Assembly (NCBI RefSeq): GCF_000417875.1
Contig: NW_006920881.1
Location: forward strand, 398,914 to 429,668
DNA length: 30,755 bases
Source of the DNA: Pseudozyma flocculosa PF-1
Lineage: Eukaryota > Basidiomycota > Ustilaginomycetes > Ustilaginales > Ustilaginaceae
Direction of reading: 5' to 3'
The notes beneath the pieces are model-generated. The model worked only from the letters and a program-made list of their open reading frames with translations. It made no database searches and was not told the DNA's origin. The position numbers and the translations under genes are program-made. Positions 9,514 through 19,215 of the stretch are shown piece by piece (the first letter of the stretch is position 1; the number at the start of each line of letters is the position of its first letter).

Positions 9514-10059
9514 GTGAGTCGATTGCTGGTTCCGCTTCTCGACGCCACCTGACTCGACCTGCCGATTGACCCGCCGCCCTCCTTTTCTCGCTCCTCTGCT
9601 CTGCCACAGATCCGCCCGCCGCCCACATGACGCCAACGATGGCGCAACCACCGGCACCCGGTGCCAGTCGACCGCGTCCGCATCCATAGGGTGAGGCCTC
9701 GTCGCGGTCGATCTGCTTCTCTTGTTGGATCCGCTGACATCTAACTCTCCCTTTGCGCCTCGTCTTGCCCCTCACAGATCCCATTGCCGACGGCACCGAC
9801 GGCGGAACGGCGAGGCGGCGGCGTGGAACAAGGAAAAGAGGAGTGTAGGGGATCGCACGCCGCCGCAGCAAGACCGCCACCCGCTCGCCGTCGAGGCCCA
9901 TCGCTGGTCCTCAAGGTTGGTCGCTTGCGCTGCCTGCTGTCCGCTCGCCGTTGCCGTGCTCGACACAGAAGGTGAGCCGCCTTTGAATCGCTTCCGCTTC
10001 CAACCTCACCAAGCCAAGCCGCCTTGCTGAACTCGCCGCGTTTCTCCTTTCCCTCACAG
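9514..10059 (+). other. Intron-dense transcription unit 2 (three candidate introns)
   Basis: Three plus-strand introns have strong sites: 9514-9609 (GTGAGT, CCTGACTC branch, CCACAG), 9691-9777 (GTGAGG, GCTGACAT branch, CTCACAG) and 9972-10059 (GTGAGC, GCTGAAC branch, CTCACAG). Each is 87-96 nt. The exons do not give a product I recognise. The unit leads directly into the PRP8 remnant, so it could be upstream exons of that copy, but the exon sequence shows no PRP8 similarity. Confidence 0.45.
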
Positions 10060-10286
10060 TACGCATCCCCTCGGTCGGATCCGGAGCGCCGGCGCCACAA
10101 GCATGCGCGCGTGAATGCCCGCCGATTGTCGTCTCCTCGCCTCGACCGCCCATGTAACGGCGTCCAGAGGCCGTCGTGTCGAGCTTGCGCCCCTCCCCTT
10201 CTGCACGGACAAAAGATGGCTACCGTCTTCCTGTCGCGTCGGAGAGGGGTCTCGAGCATGACGATGACGGTCGGACGGCGGGCGTC
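10060..10286. other. Short gap before the PRP8 remnant
   Basis: The frame that carries the PRP8 start is open here from 10176 but reads as non-PRP8 sequence. No other feature seen. Confidence 0.35.
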
Positions 10287-13200
10287 ATGAGGTCCGAGAG
10301 GCTCAAGGTCAAGGTCAAGGCACGCAGGCAGAGCCGGAGCCGCCGCTTCGGCGACCGCCGCGGCAAGACGGGCTTCGTCGACACGGGCAAGCAGGAGATG
10401 CCGCCAGAGGTGCTGCGCAAGGTCATCAAGGACCACGGCGACATGAGCAATCGCAAGTACCGCCAGGACAAGCGCGTCCACCTCGGCGCGCTCAAGTACG
10501 TGCCGCACGCCATGATGAAGGTGCTCGAGAACATCCCGATGCCGTGGGAGCAGGTGCGCGAGGTGCCCGTGCTCTACCACATCGCCGGCGCCATCACGTC
10601 CGTCAACGAGGTGCCCAAGGTCATCGAGCCCGTCTTCCACGCCCAGTGGGCCACCATGTGGCTGGCGATGCGGCGCGAGAAGCGCGACCGGCGCCACTTT
10701 AAGCGGATGCGCTTCCCGCCGTTGACGACGAGGAGTCCGTCGTCGACTACGGCGACAACCTGCTCGACGTCGAGCCGCTCGAGGCCATCCAGCTCGAGCT
10801 TGACGAGGAAGAGGACAGCGCCATCATCGACTGGTTCTACGACCACAAGCCGCTGCTCGACGACGGCGAGCACGTCAACGGGCCAACGTACGGCCTCCGG
10901 AACCTCGGCCTGCCGCAGATGGCGGCGCTCCATCGCCTCGGCCGCACGCCGAGCCATCCCCGGCGGCCCCAAGTTCGAGCCGCTGTACAAGGACACCGGC
11001 GGCTTCGACGACGACTTCCACCGACTTTCGCAAGGTCATCATCCGCCAGCAGATCCGCACCGAGTACAAGGTGGCCTTCCCGCACCTCTACAACAGCCGG
11101 CCGCGCTCGGTGCACATCGGCACCTACCACGAGCCCAAGAACGTCTACATCCGCTCCGACGAGATCGACCAGGCCTTCTACTTTGACCCGGTCATCAACC
11201 CGATCTCGGGCCGCTCGCTGGCCAGCTCCAACGCCTTCCGGAGCGAGTACGACGGACGGCACGCCGGTGCTGGCCCACGAGGACGACGTCTTCGGCGAGG
11301 GCGTCGAGGGCGACGACGAGCTGCCGGACGAGGTGGCCTTTTCGCTGCCGGACGACGTGGCGCCGTTCCTCGACGAGCGGCCGCTGGAGAACGAAGCTGA
11401 CGGCCGACGCCATCGCGCTGTGGTGGGCGCCGTCGCCCTACGACCGGCGCAGCGGCCGCACGCGGCGCGCCGTCGACGTGCCGCTGGTGCAGACGTGGTA
11501 CCTCGAGCACTGCCCGCCCAACCAGCCGGTCAAGATCCGCGTCAGCTACCAGAAGCTGCTCAAGAACTACGTCTACAACTCGCTCCACACGCGCAAGCAG
11601 AAGCCGCAGAAGCGCAAGTACCTCCTCAAGCAGCTCAACGCCACCAAGTTCTTCCAGAACACGAGCATCGACTGGCTCGAGGCGGGCCTGCAGGTGTCGC
11701 GGCAGTCGTTCAACATGCTCGACCTGCTGATCCACCGCAAGGGCTGCTCGGCGCTCCACCTTGACTTCAACTTCAACCTCAAGCCAACCAAGATGCTGAC
11801 GACCAAGGAGCGCAAGAAGAGCCGCTTCGGCAACGCCTCCCACCTGGTCCGCGAGATGGCGCGCATCGTCAAGCTCCTCGTCGACAGCCAGGTGACCTAC
11901 CGCCTCGGCTCGATCGACGCCTTCCAGCTGGCCGACGGCCTCCAGTACCTCTTCAACCACGTCGCCACCCTCAGCGGCATGTACCGCTACAAGTACCGCG
12001 TGATGCGCCAGATCCGCGCGTGCAAGGACCTCAAGCACGTCATCTACTTGCGCTTCGACACGGGGCTCGTCGGCAAGGGGTCCGGGCATCGGCTTCTGGG
12101 CGCCGTCGAGGCGCGTATGGACGTCCTTCCGCCGCAGCATCACGCCGCTCCTCGAGCGCTGGCTGCGCGACCGGCTGGCGAGGAAGTCTGAGGGGCGCAA
12201 GGACCGCGCCAAGGGCGTCTCGACCATCACCAAGCAGCGCGTCGAGAGCTCCTTCGACCTCGAGCTGCGCGCCAGCGTGCTGCACGACATCCTCAACGTC
12301 ATGCCCGCCAGCGTCGAGGTCAACGAGTCGCGCGTCTCCTCCGGCGCCTCTCGACGGCGTGGCGCTGCTACAAGTCCAACACGCCGTGGAAGGTGCCGGG
12401 CATGCCGACGGCCGTCGAGAACCTCATCCTGCGCTACGTTAAGCTCAAGGCCGACTGGTGGACGTCGGTGACGCACTACAACCGCGAGCGCATCCGCCGC
12501 GGCGCCACCGTCGACAAGACGGTCAGCAAGAAGAACCTCGGCCGCCTCACCTGCCTCTACCTCAAGGCCGAGCAGGAGCGCCAGAACTCGTACCTCAAGG
12601 ATGGGCCCTACATCACGTCCGAGGCCGCCGTCGCCATCTACACGTCGACCGTCCACTGGCTCGAGAGCCGTCGCTTCCAGCCGATCCCTTTCCCTCGCTC
12701 AACTTTAAGCACGACACCAAGATCCTCGTCCTCGCCCTCGAGAAGCTCAAGGAGTCGTACAGCGTCAAGGGCCGCCTCAACCAGAGCCAGCGCGAGGAGC
12801 TCGCCCTCATCGAGCAGGCGTTCGACAACCCGCACGAGACGCTGGCGCGCATCAAGCGCCTGATGCTCACCCAGCGCGCCGCCAAGGCCGTCGGCATCGA
12901 GTTCTTCGACACGTTCGACAAGCTCATCCCGTGCTACGACATCGAGCCGATGGAGAAGATCATCGACGCCTACCTCGACCAGTACCTCTCCTACGAGGCC
13001 GACAAGCGCCAGCTCTTCCCCGCCTGGGTCAAGCCGAGCGACCTCGGAGCCGATGCCGCTGCTCGTCTACAAGTGGTGCAACGGCATCAACAACCTCGAC
13101 GGCGTCTGGGACACGTCCGAGGGCCAGTGCAACGTGCTCATGGAGACGACCCTCAGCCGCGTCTACGAGAAGATCGACCTGACGCTCCTCAACCGGCTGC

Positions 13201-14138
13201 TGCGCCTCATCATGGACCACAACCTCGCCGACTACATCACGTCCAAGAACAACGTCTCGATCGTCTTCAAGGACATGGAGCACATCAACACGTACGGCCT
13301 GATCCGCGGTCTCCAGTTTAGCGCCTTCGTGTTCCAGTACTACGGCCTCATCCTTGACCTCCTCATCCTCGGCCTGCAGCGCGCCAGCGAGATGGCGGGC
13401 CCGCCGGCGATGCCCAACGGCCTCTTCCAGTTCAAGGACGCCGCCACCGAGGCCGCCCACCCGATCCGCCTCTACACGCGCTTCGTCGACCGCATCCACA
13501 TCCTCTACCGCTTCGACGCCGACGAGGCGCGCGACCTCATCCAGCGCTACCTCAGCGCCAACCCGGACCCCAACAACAGCAACCTCATCGGCTACAACAA
13601 CCGCAAGTGCTGGCCCCGCGACTGCCGCATGCGCCTCGTCAAGCACGACGTCAACCTCGGCCGCGCCGTCTTTTGGACCGTCAAGAACAGCCTGTCGCGC
13701 AGCCTCACCACCATCGAGTGGGACGACACGCTGTGCTCGGTCTACAGCAAGGACAACCCCAACCTCCTCTTTTCCATGGCCGGCTTTGAGGTCCGCATGC
13801 TGCCCAAGGCCCGCCAGGGCGACGTCGACACCACCTGCGACGGCGTCTGGCCCCTCGTCGCCGCCGCATCGGGCGAGCGCACCACCACCGCCTACCTCCG
13901 CGTCTCGGACGAGGGCATCGCCAACTTCAACAACCGCGTCCGCGCACTGCTCATGTCGGCCGGCGCCGCCCCGTTTAGCAAGATCGCCAACAAGTGGAAC
14001 TCGTGCCTGATCGCGCTGATGACCTACTACCGCGAGGCCGTCGTCAACACCAAGGAGCTCCTCGACCTCCTCGTCAAGAGCGAGAACAAGGTCATCAACC
14101 GCATCAAGTCCGGCGTCAACTCCAAGATGCCCTCGCGC

Positions 14139-14141
14139 TGA
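14139..14141 (+). other. In-frame stop in the PRP8 remnant (first)
   Basis: TGA directly after NSKMPSR; PRP8 similarity resumes in the same frame at [12 protein letters not shown]. In the family a Phe-Pro-Pro stretch normally follows this Arg. Confidence 0.85.
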
Positions 14142-14479
14142 CCCATCCACATCCTCGCCTCGCCCAAGGAGCTCGGCGGTCTCGGCATGCTCTCGACGGG
14201 CCACGTCCTCAGCCCCGCCTCGACCTCCGCTACTCGCGCCAGACGGCCACCGGCATCACCCACGTCCGCTCCTGCCCGTCGTCCGGACAGGAGGACCAGC
14301 TGCTCCGCGCCCTCTACTGCTACATCATCCCGCGGGCATCGGAGTTTGAGGACTCGGCGCCCGTCTGGCAGGAGTACGCCCAGAAGCGCAAGGAGGCCAG
14401 CGAGCAGAACCGCCGCCTCACCCTCGAGGACCTCGAGGACTCGTGTCAACGCGACCTCCCGCGCACCGCCACCCTCTTC

Positions 14480-14482
14480 TGA
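14480..14482 (+). other. In-frame stop in the PRP8 remnant (second)
   Basis: TGA after RTATLF, in the position where the family usually has Gln before Lys-Asp-Arg. Similarity continues in the same frame ([10 protein letters not shown]). Confidence 0.85.
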
Positions 14483-15408
14483 AAGGACCGCACCATCCTC
14501 TCCTACGACAAGATGTGGCGCGTGCGGCAGGAGTTCAAGCGCTACCAGGTCGCCAAGTCACAGCCGTTCGCCCGGACCGACCAGCGCCACGACGGCGAGC
14601 TCCACAACCTCAACCAGCTCCGCACCGACACTGTCGCTGCCCTCGGCGGCGTCGAGACCATCCTCGAGCACTCGCTCTTTGCCGCCACGGCCCACCCGAC
14701 CTGGGAGGGCCTCTTTTGGGAAAGGTCGTCGTCGTTCCAGGAGAGCATGCAGCACAAGCGCCTCACCAACGCACAGCGCTCCGGTCTCAGCCAGATCCCC
14801 AACCGCCGCTTCACCCTCTGGTGGTCGCCCACCCTCAACCGATCCAGCGTCTACATCGGCTTCCAGGTCCAGCTCGACCTCTGCGGCGTCCTCATGTCCG
14901 GCAAGATGCCCTCGCTCAAGATCTCCTACATCCAGCTCTTCCGCGCCCACCTCTGGCAAAGGTCCCACAAGTCCGTCGTCGTGGACCTCTGCCAGGTATT
15001 CGACCAGGAACTCGAGGCCCTCTCCATCGAGACCGTACAGAAGGAGACCATCCACCCGCGCAAGTCCTACCGCATGACGGCCTCCTTGTCCGACATCCTC
15101 CTCTTTGCCAGCTACAAGTGGCCAATGTCCCGCCCGTCCCTCCTCACCGACGCCCGCGACGTCCTCGACGGTTCCTCCGGCAACAAGTGGTGGGTCGACG
15201 TCCAGCTTCGATGGGGCGACTACGACTCCCACGACATCGAGCGATACTGCCGCGCAAAGTTCCTCGACTACACCTCCGACAACACCTCCATCTACCCATC
15301 CGCCACCGGCACCCTCATCGGAATCGACCTCGCCTACAACATCCACTCCGCCTACGGCATCTGGTTCCCCGGCACGCAGAGCGGAGGTCCTTTCCGCTCG
15401 ACATCCCT

Positions 15409-15466
15409 CAATCGTCGAAATCTTCTCAGACTTCTCAGAGCTGCCGTCCGGGGTCTCCGACGATTG
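15409..15466. repeat. Hairpin family copy at the PRP8 breakpoint
   Basis: CAATCGTCG (15409-15417) pairs with CGACGATTG (15458-15466), with TCTCAGA/GGTCTCC-type inner sequence. It begins about 35 bp after PRP8 similarity ends and resembles the 6001-6063 hairpin. Confidence 0.65.
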
Positions 15467-15544
15467 TCAGATTGTCAGCAACACGGCCGCTCTCCGCTCC
15501 TCTGCCTCCGCTCCTCCCTGGCTCCGGTTTTCTCCTCTGCCGTG

Positions 15545-15715
15545 GCCGCCAGTTCCGCACCTCGCTGCCTCGCTGCCTCGCTGCGCCACCGCCTCGCTGC
15601 CAGTTCCGCACCTCGCTGCCTCGCTGCCTCGCTGCCTCGCTGCCTTGCTGCCTCCGCACCTCCTCGCCTCGCTGCCTCGCCGCTTTCCGCACCTCCTCGC
15701 CTCGCTGCCTCGTAG
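15545..15715 (+). repeat. Octamer repeats (CCTCGCTG)n upstream of paralogue 3
   Basis: Repeated CCTCGCTG units with interspersed TTCCGCACCTC blocks. The GCCAGTTCCGCACCTCGC segment occurs twice (15547 and 15598). It ends directly at the TATA-like box. Confidence 0.8.
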
Positions 15716-15716
15716 A

Positions 15717-15726
15717 TACATAAAGG
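15717..15726 (+). promoter_or_regulatory. TATA-like box of paralogue 3
   Basis: TACATAAAGG followed by CGGCCAGATCGCTCGC, matching the other two promoters. It lies 82 bp before the UTR donor. Confidence 0.6.
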
Positions 15727-15798
15727 CGGCCAGATCGCTCGCACCTCCCTCCTCTCTCACCGCCACCACCACCCACCTCCACCACTCGGTCTCTCCCT

Positions 15799-16054
15799 GT
15801 GAGTCTGCCTCCGTCTCGACCCCGTGCTCTCTCTCTGCTGCCGTTGCGCTGTCGCTGACCATCACTGCCCTTGCTTTCCCTCTGCTCACCATCCTCTGCT
15901 TCGCCGCCGCTGTCAACTCGTCTGGCCTCGCTCACCACTACCTCGCTGCCGCACCACCGCCCGCCGACCTCGCGCTCCCGCCGCCACACCGCCGGTCGAT
16001 CTCGTACACCCGCCGCCGCACCGCCCGCCGACCTCGTACATCCGCGCTCAACAG
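15799..16054 (+). other. 5'-UTR intron of paralogue 3
   Basis: Donor GTGAGTCTGCCTC (close to GTAAGTCTGCCTC of paralogue 1), a CGCTGACC branch-like site and acceptor CTCAACAG followed by CTGTACC. Length 256 nt. Confidence 0.55.
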
Positions 16055-16072
16055 CTGTACCTACTCGTCGCA

Positions 16073-16651
16073 ATGTCAAACATGAAGATCTTCATCCGCT
16101 ACTTCTGCATCGTGTACAAGGAGCTGACCGAGGTCGACCTCGCTCTCAAGCACCAGGAGATCCTCTTCAAGAGCGACCTCGAAGACGAGCACAAACGCGC
16201 CAGGCTGCTTGCCATCGAATGGGTCATGTGGTGGCGCGACTCGGTCTTCGATCCCAATGGATGCATGGCGTCTTCGCTCGTTGGCTACGGCTGCAGGAGG
16301 CCCACCGTCGCCGGCTGTCTCAAGTACGCCTGGGTCGACGGACGAGTGCTCTGGCTCAAGGTGACCATGGTCGACTGCCTGTTCTGCCTCAAGCACCTCG
16401 AACTTTGCCACACCATCGTGTCCGACGACGAGCGCCCCGACGAATGCTGCGTCGCCGACAGCACTGGCGTCTCGGACCCGACCTTCGACGTCAAGAAGAC
16501 GGGCCTGTCCACGGATCCGGAGCCGGCGTTCGACGACCCCGCCCACTGCCAGCCCATCTTTGGCTGGTCGCTCCTCGAGGTGAAGCAGTATGTCCGCCGT
16601 CTCCGCAGGCGCAAGGAGCAGGCCATCCTTGCTCGCGGCCCCGACCTCTGA
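16073..16651 (+). CDS. Paralogue 3 of the unrecognised Cys-rich family (192 aa)
   Basis: 192 residues from the ATG in GCAATGTCAAAC. The blocks match paralogue 2: FIRYFCIVYK, IEWVMW, CRRPTVAG, VDCLFCLKHLELC, DPEPAFDDPAHCQPIFGW and YVRRLRRRKEQ. The four Cys keep the C-x27-C-x2-C-x6-C spacing. Its N-terminal half differs more from paralogue 1 than from paralogue 2. The upstream frame is open to 15824 but crosses the UTR intron, so I take this ATG. It stands immediately after the PRP8 pseudogene, hairpin and promoter, and is followed by repeat module A. Function unknown; a small nuclear metal-binding protein is one guess. Confidence 0.75.
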   Translation: MSNMKIFIRYFCIVYKELTEVDLALKHQEILFKSDLEDEHKRARLLAIEWVMWWRDSVFDPNGCMASSLVGYGCRRPTVAGCLKYAWVDGRVLWLKVTMVDCLFCLKHLELCHTIVSDDERPDECCVADSTGVSDPTFDVKKTGLSTDPEPAFDDPAHCQPIFGWSLLEVKQYVRRLRRRKEQAILARGPDL

Positions 16652-16841
16652 TCGCCACAGTCGGACAGACACAGGCGCAAAGCCAACGTGCTCGTGTTTG
16701 AATTCACAACTCGGTCCTCCCTCTTCTCGGTATGTGTGTGTGTGCCTGTGCTTCGATGCTTCGCGACCGCCACGGGCTCGGCGAGCCGTCGAGCGAGGTG
16801 GCGAGCGTGGCCAGCCCGGCCAGGCGGGCGGGCGGATGCGC
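16652..16841. other. 3' flank of paralogue 3
   Basis: Contains CTTCTCGGTATGTGTGTGTG (16733-16752) and GAGCGAGGTGGCGAGCG. These parallel the TGTGTGAG tract and GGCGGGAGGCGAGGTGGCG after paralogue 1. Confidence 0.4.
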
Positions 16842-17150
16842 GCAAAAAAAAAATGTGGAGGCCACGCTGGCTGCCCTGCGTGTGTGGCCACGCCTGGCCT
16901 CTGCCTGGCGGGCGTGCCCACGCACGCACGCCCCTGACCGCCACCCGCCCTGGTATGGTAGGGTATAAAGTCTTGCCCCCTCCGCTTTCGCTCCTTCCCT
17001 CCCGATCCCATCCATCGACCACCGCCACCCGGCCGACGTCAACGCCACCAATCGGCACCCAGTCGCCTCGTCCCGCCCTGGCCGCCCTATGCCCATCGAC
17101 CCCTCGCCCGCCGCCGCCGCCACCCAACTAACGTCGACGCCACCCACTGC
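16842..17150 (+). repeat. Repeat module A with TATA-like box; left arm of an inverted repeat
   Basis: Starts at CGCGCAAAAAAAAAATGTGG, passes through GGCCACGCTGGCTGCCCTGC, and has TATAAAGTCTTGCCCCCTCC at 16964, then CGCTCCTTCCCTCCCGATCC and GCCACCC-rich short repeats. The reverse complement of 19750-20037 matches it: GGTATAAAGTCTTGCCC is shared exactly, and the next 40 bp agree at roughly four positions in five by eye. Confidence 0.7.
16964..16970 (+). promoter_or_regulatory. TATA-like box before intron-dense unit 3
   Basis: TATAAAG within module A, pointing toward the spliced-looking segment at 17.4-18.7 kb. A mirror copy pointing the other way is at 19850-19868. Confidence 0.4.
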
Positions 17151-17371
17151 CCCGACCGCGCTATGCCCTGTGACCCCTCGCTCGCCACCGCCACCCGACT
17201 GACGTCGATGCCACCCACCGCTCCGATCCCATCCATCGACCCCTCGCCCGCCGACGCCACCCGACTGCCCTCGACGCCACCCACCAGATCCAGCCGCCTC
17301 GTCCCGGCCCGGCCGCGCCAAGCCCTGTGACATCTCGCCTGCCAACGCCACCGCCTTCCCCATCAACCACA

Positions 17372-18780
17372 GGTTTGGACCAGCTCCGCTCCGCCCCTGT
17401 TCCACCGCTCTGTACCCTGGGAGGCCTGCTGACATGTCGCTTCTCCACCCTTCTCCACAGGTTACCGTCAACACCTTCGTCGACTCGCAACCACCGTTCG
17501 TCCGCACGACGAGGGCTGCCCCTCACGAAGCTGTCCACATGCGGTCGCCATCTGCCGATACTGGGTGCTGACTTCTATGCCGCCTCTTTGCCCATCTGCA
17601 GTGTGTACAACAGCCGACACCTTCTTCCGACTGCCACGCGCCTTCGCGGATCGTCAAGATGTCGGCAGGTGAGTCGCAGCCACCGATTCCGTCGTATCTA
17701 CCGCGTCGATGATGTCTGCGCCCGGCTCACCCTCGCACAACGCCGATAATGCTCATGTTCTTCTCTCCTCTTCTCACCAGCAGCTGCCGCCACCGTCACC
17801 CGCTGCTCTGACGACGCCATCGGAACCTGGCCGCCGCCTGTCGACACCAATCAAGTGAGTGCATCGATCTGCTGCCTGCTGCCACCATCGGACAACATCG
17901 GCGCTGATGTCTCACCATTCTCGGCCATTGCCTTCGTCCTCGACCCACCCTTGTCCAGCAGCACGCCTCAGCCGCAATGACAAGGTGTTCACGCCACCAA
18001 CAGCGCCACCGCCACGCTGCGCTTGCCCGGGTCAGTATCGTCGCCCCTTCCGCCGTCGCTCTATCGCGGCACGCTGACAATCTGCTTCTATCCCTTCTTC
18101 AGGTCAGAACGCCACCCCGCCCTGCATCAACGCGCCACCGCCACCGGATCAAGGCCGACCCACGCTCGATGTGAGTTGCCTCCTTGCCGGCGCAGGTGCT
18201 GCCAAGGGTTGGCAATGCTGACAATCGCCTCGACCTTCAACCTCCAACCCTCTCCCTTGCCCTTGCCTCCCTTGCCCTCGCCTCCCTTGCCCTCGCCGAT
18301 GACCAGCAGCAAGCCTTGCCCCTCGCACGCGGCCCAAGCCATCAGGACGTCACCAGGTGAGTTGAACAGGTCGCCTCGGCCGCACCTACCGCTGCCGACG
18401 TCGCTCACACCCCTGCCTCCCTCTCGCCTTCTCACCAGCAGCCGCCACCACCGCCGCCCAACGCCCTGCATACTACGCAGCAACCCAAGTTGTTGGTGAG
18501 TCCTTGCACTGCTGCCGCCGACCCGCCGTGTCGGCTGACATGCCACCTTCTTGCCCCAGACCGACCTCTTTGCCACACTGCGGGCTTGTGCTTGCTGCAG
18601 GTGAGTTGTGACGGTACCACACCACGCCATTTGTTGCGTCGGACTGGTTGCTGACCACGCGCTTGCTCTTTTGCCCTTCACCCCTCCGCTCCGTTGGCAT
18701 TGGCATCCCTTCATGCTTGTCCTCTTTCCCTGTCTGGCCTGCTGCCTCGTCCACGCCACCATTATCGTAGATGTAGTACG
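17372..18780 (+). other. Intron-dense transcription unit 3 (at least six candidate introns)
   Basis: Plus-strand introns with good sites: 17669-17780, 17855-17958, 18031-18102, 18171-18306, 18357-18438 and 18496-18559. Most start GTGAGT (one GTCAGT), most have CTGAC or CTCAC before the acceptor, and all end CAG. A further donor GTGAGT lies at 18601. Exons are only 40-72 nt. I could not assemble a recognisable protein and I do not assign a start. The regular spacing is hard to explain by chance; it may be a microexon gene or a spliced noncoding RNA. Confidence 0.5.
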
Positions 18781-18884
18781 GCCCGACATATGTAGATTAG
18801 CTTCGCTAGCCCGAATCGAAGGCTGTTGTACGAATGCACTAGCGTACGTGGTCTACGGCCTGCTGTCCTCGACGCTCATCGACG

Positions 18885-19215
18885 GCAGTCGAATGCCGTA
18901 GGGTGGCCTGCGGCATTCCACTGCCGTAGGGCTGTCCGCGGCAAGTGAGTGCCGTAGGGCGGCCTACGGAGGTTGAGTGCCGTAGGGCGGTCTACGGCCC
19001 CTGTTGATCGTACACTGCTCTACGGCTTTTTGGCCGTAGGCTCATATACGTGCAAAAAGCCGTAGAGCAGCCTGCGGCAGTCGAGGGCCGTAGAGCAATA
19101 TATGCATATTGTGCCGTAGGCCCCCTACGACCCCAGTGCCGTAGGGGATTAACGATCTCCTACGGCACTGCCATATCGTACGAGATCTACGATTTCCAAA
19201 ATCGTAGGAGAATTC
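18885..19215. repeat. CCGTAGG palindrome cluster 1
   Basis: About nine CCGTAGG or CCTACGG heptamers in 330 bp, many paired as palindromes such as GCCGTAGGGCGGCCTACGG (18949-18969). It includes an 18-bp perfect stem (19015-19032 with 19053-19070) and a smaller one, CTACGATTT with AAATCGTAG near 19190-19210. Similar motifs recur at 28556-28800 and 29755-29900. Confidence 0.8.
19015..19070. repeat. Perfect 18-bp inverted repeat with 20-nt loop
   Basis: CTGCTCTACGGCTTTTTG at 19015-19032 is the exact reverse complement of CAAAAAGCCGTAGAGCAG at 19053-19070. The loop itself contains GCCGTAGG. Confidence 0.9.

Larger units (their letters stand above)
10287..15376 (+). pseudogene. PRP8: PRP8 spliceosome-factor pseudogene, truncated at its 3' side
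   Basis: PRP8 is the central U5 snRNP protein of the nuclear spliceosome. Family blocks appear in order across three frames: [20 protein letters not shown] near 10375, [119 protein letters not shown] and [15 protein letters not shown]. Similarity stops after [10 protein letters not shown] (about 15375), so the domain-IV RNase H-like and Jab1/MPN regions, roughly the last 700 residues, are missing. Shifts lie near 10722, 11018, 11251, 11394, 12087, 12346, 12693, 13046 and 14219. An internal deletion of some 30 or more codons lies near 10945. In-frame TGAs lie at 14139 and 14480. No intron is visible in 5 kb. The reading frames are otherwise well kept, so decay is fairly recent. An intact PRP8 must exist elsewhere. 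Confidence 0.93.

Noticed and set aside
11178..12656. 492-codon minus-strand frame, and another of 391 codons at 13029-14204
   Set aside because: Antisense to the PRP8 remnant. Composition is Val/Ala/Leu/Glu/Asp-rich shadow sequence with no motif.
10287..15376. Frameshifts as sequencing errors in a functional PRP8
   Set aside because: The transposase and pol frames are several kb long without shifts in the same sequence, and here there is also an internal deletion, two stops and a missing 3' third.
10287..15376. PRP8 intein
   Set aside because: Fungal PRP8 often carries one, but I see no intein motifs, and the family blocks run through without a large insertion.
15105..16085. 326-codon plus-strand frame overlapping the PRP8 end
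   Set aside because: It is out of frame with PRP8 and crosses the hairpin, octamer repeats, promoter and UTR intron of paralogue 3.
16733..16760. (GT)n tract as a telomere-like repeat
   Set aside because: Too short and not a fungal telomere unit such as TTAGGG; it parallels the 3' flanks of the other paralogues instead.
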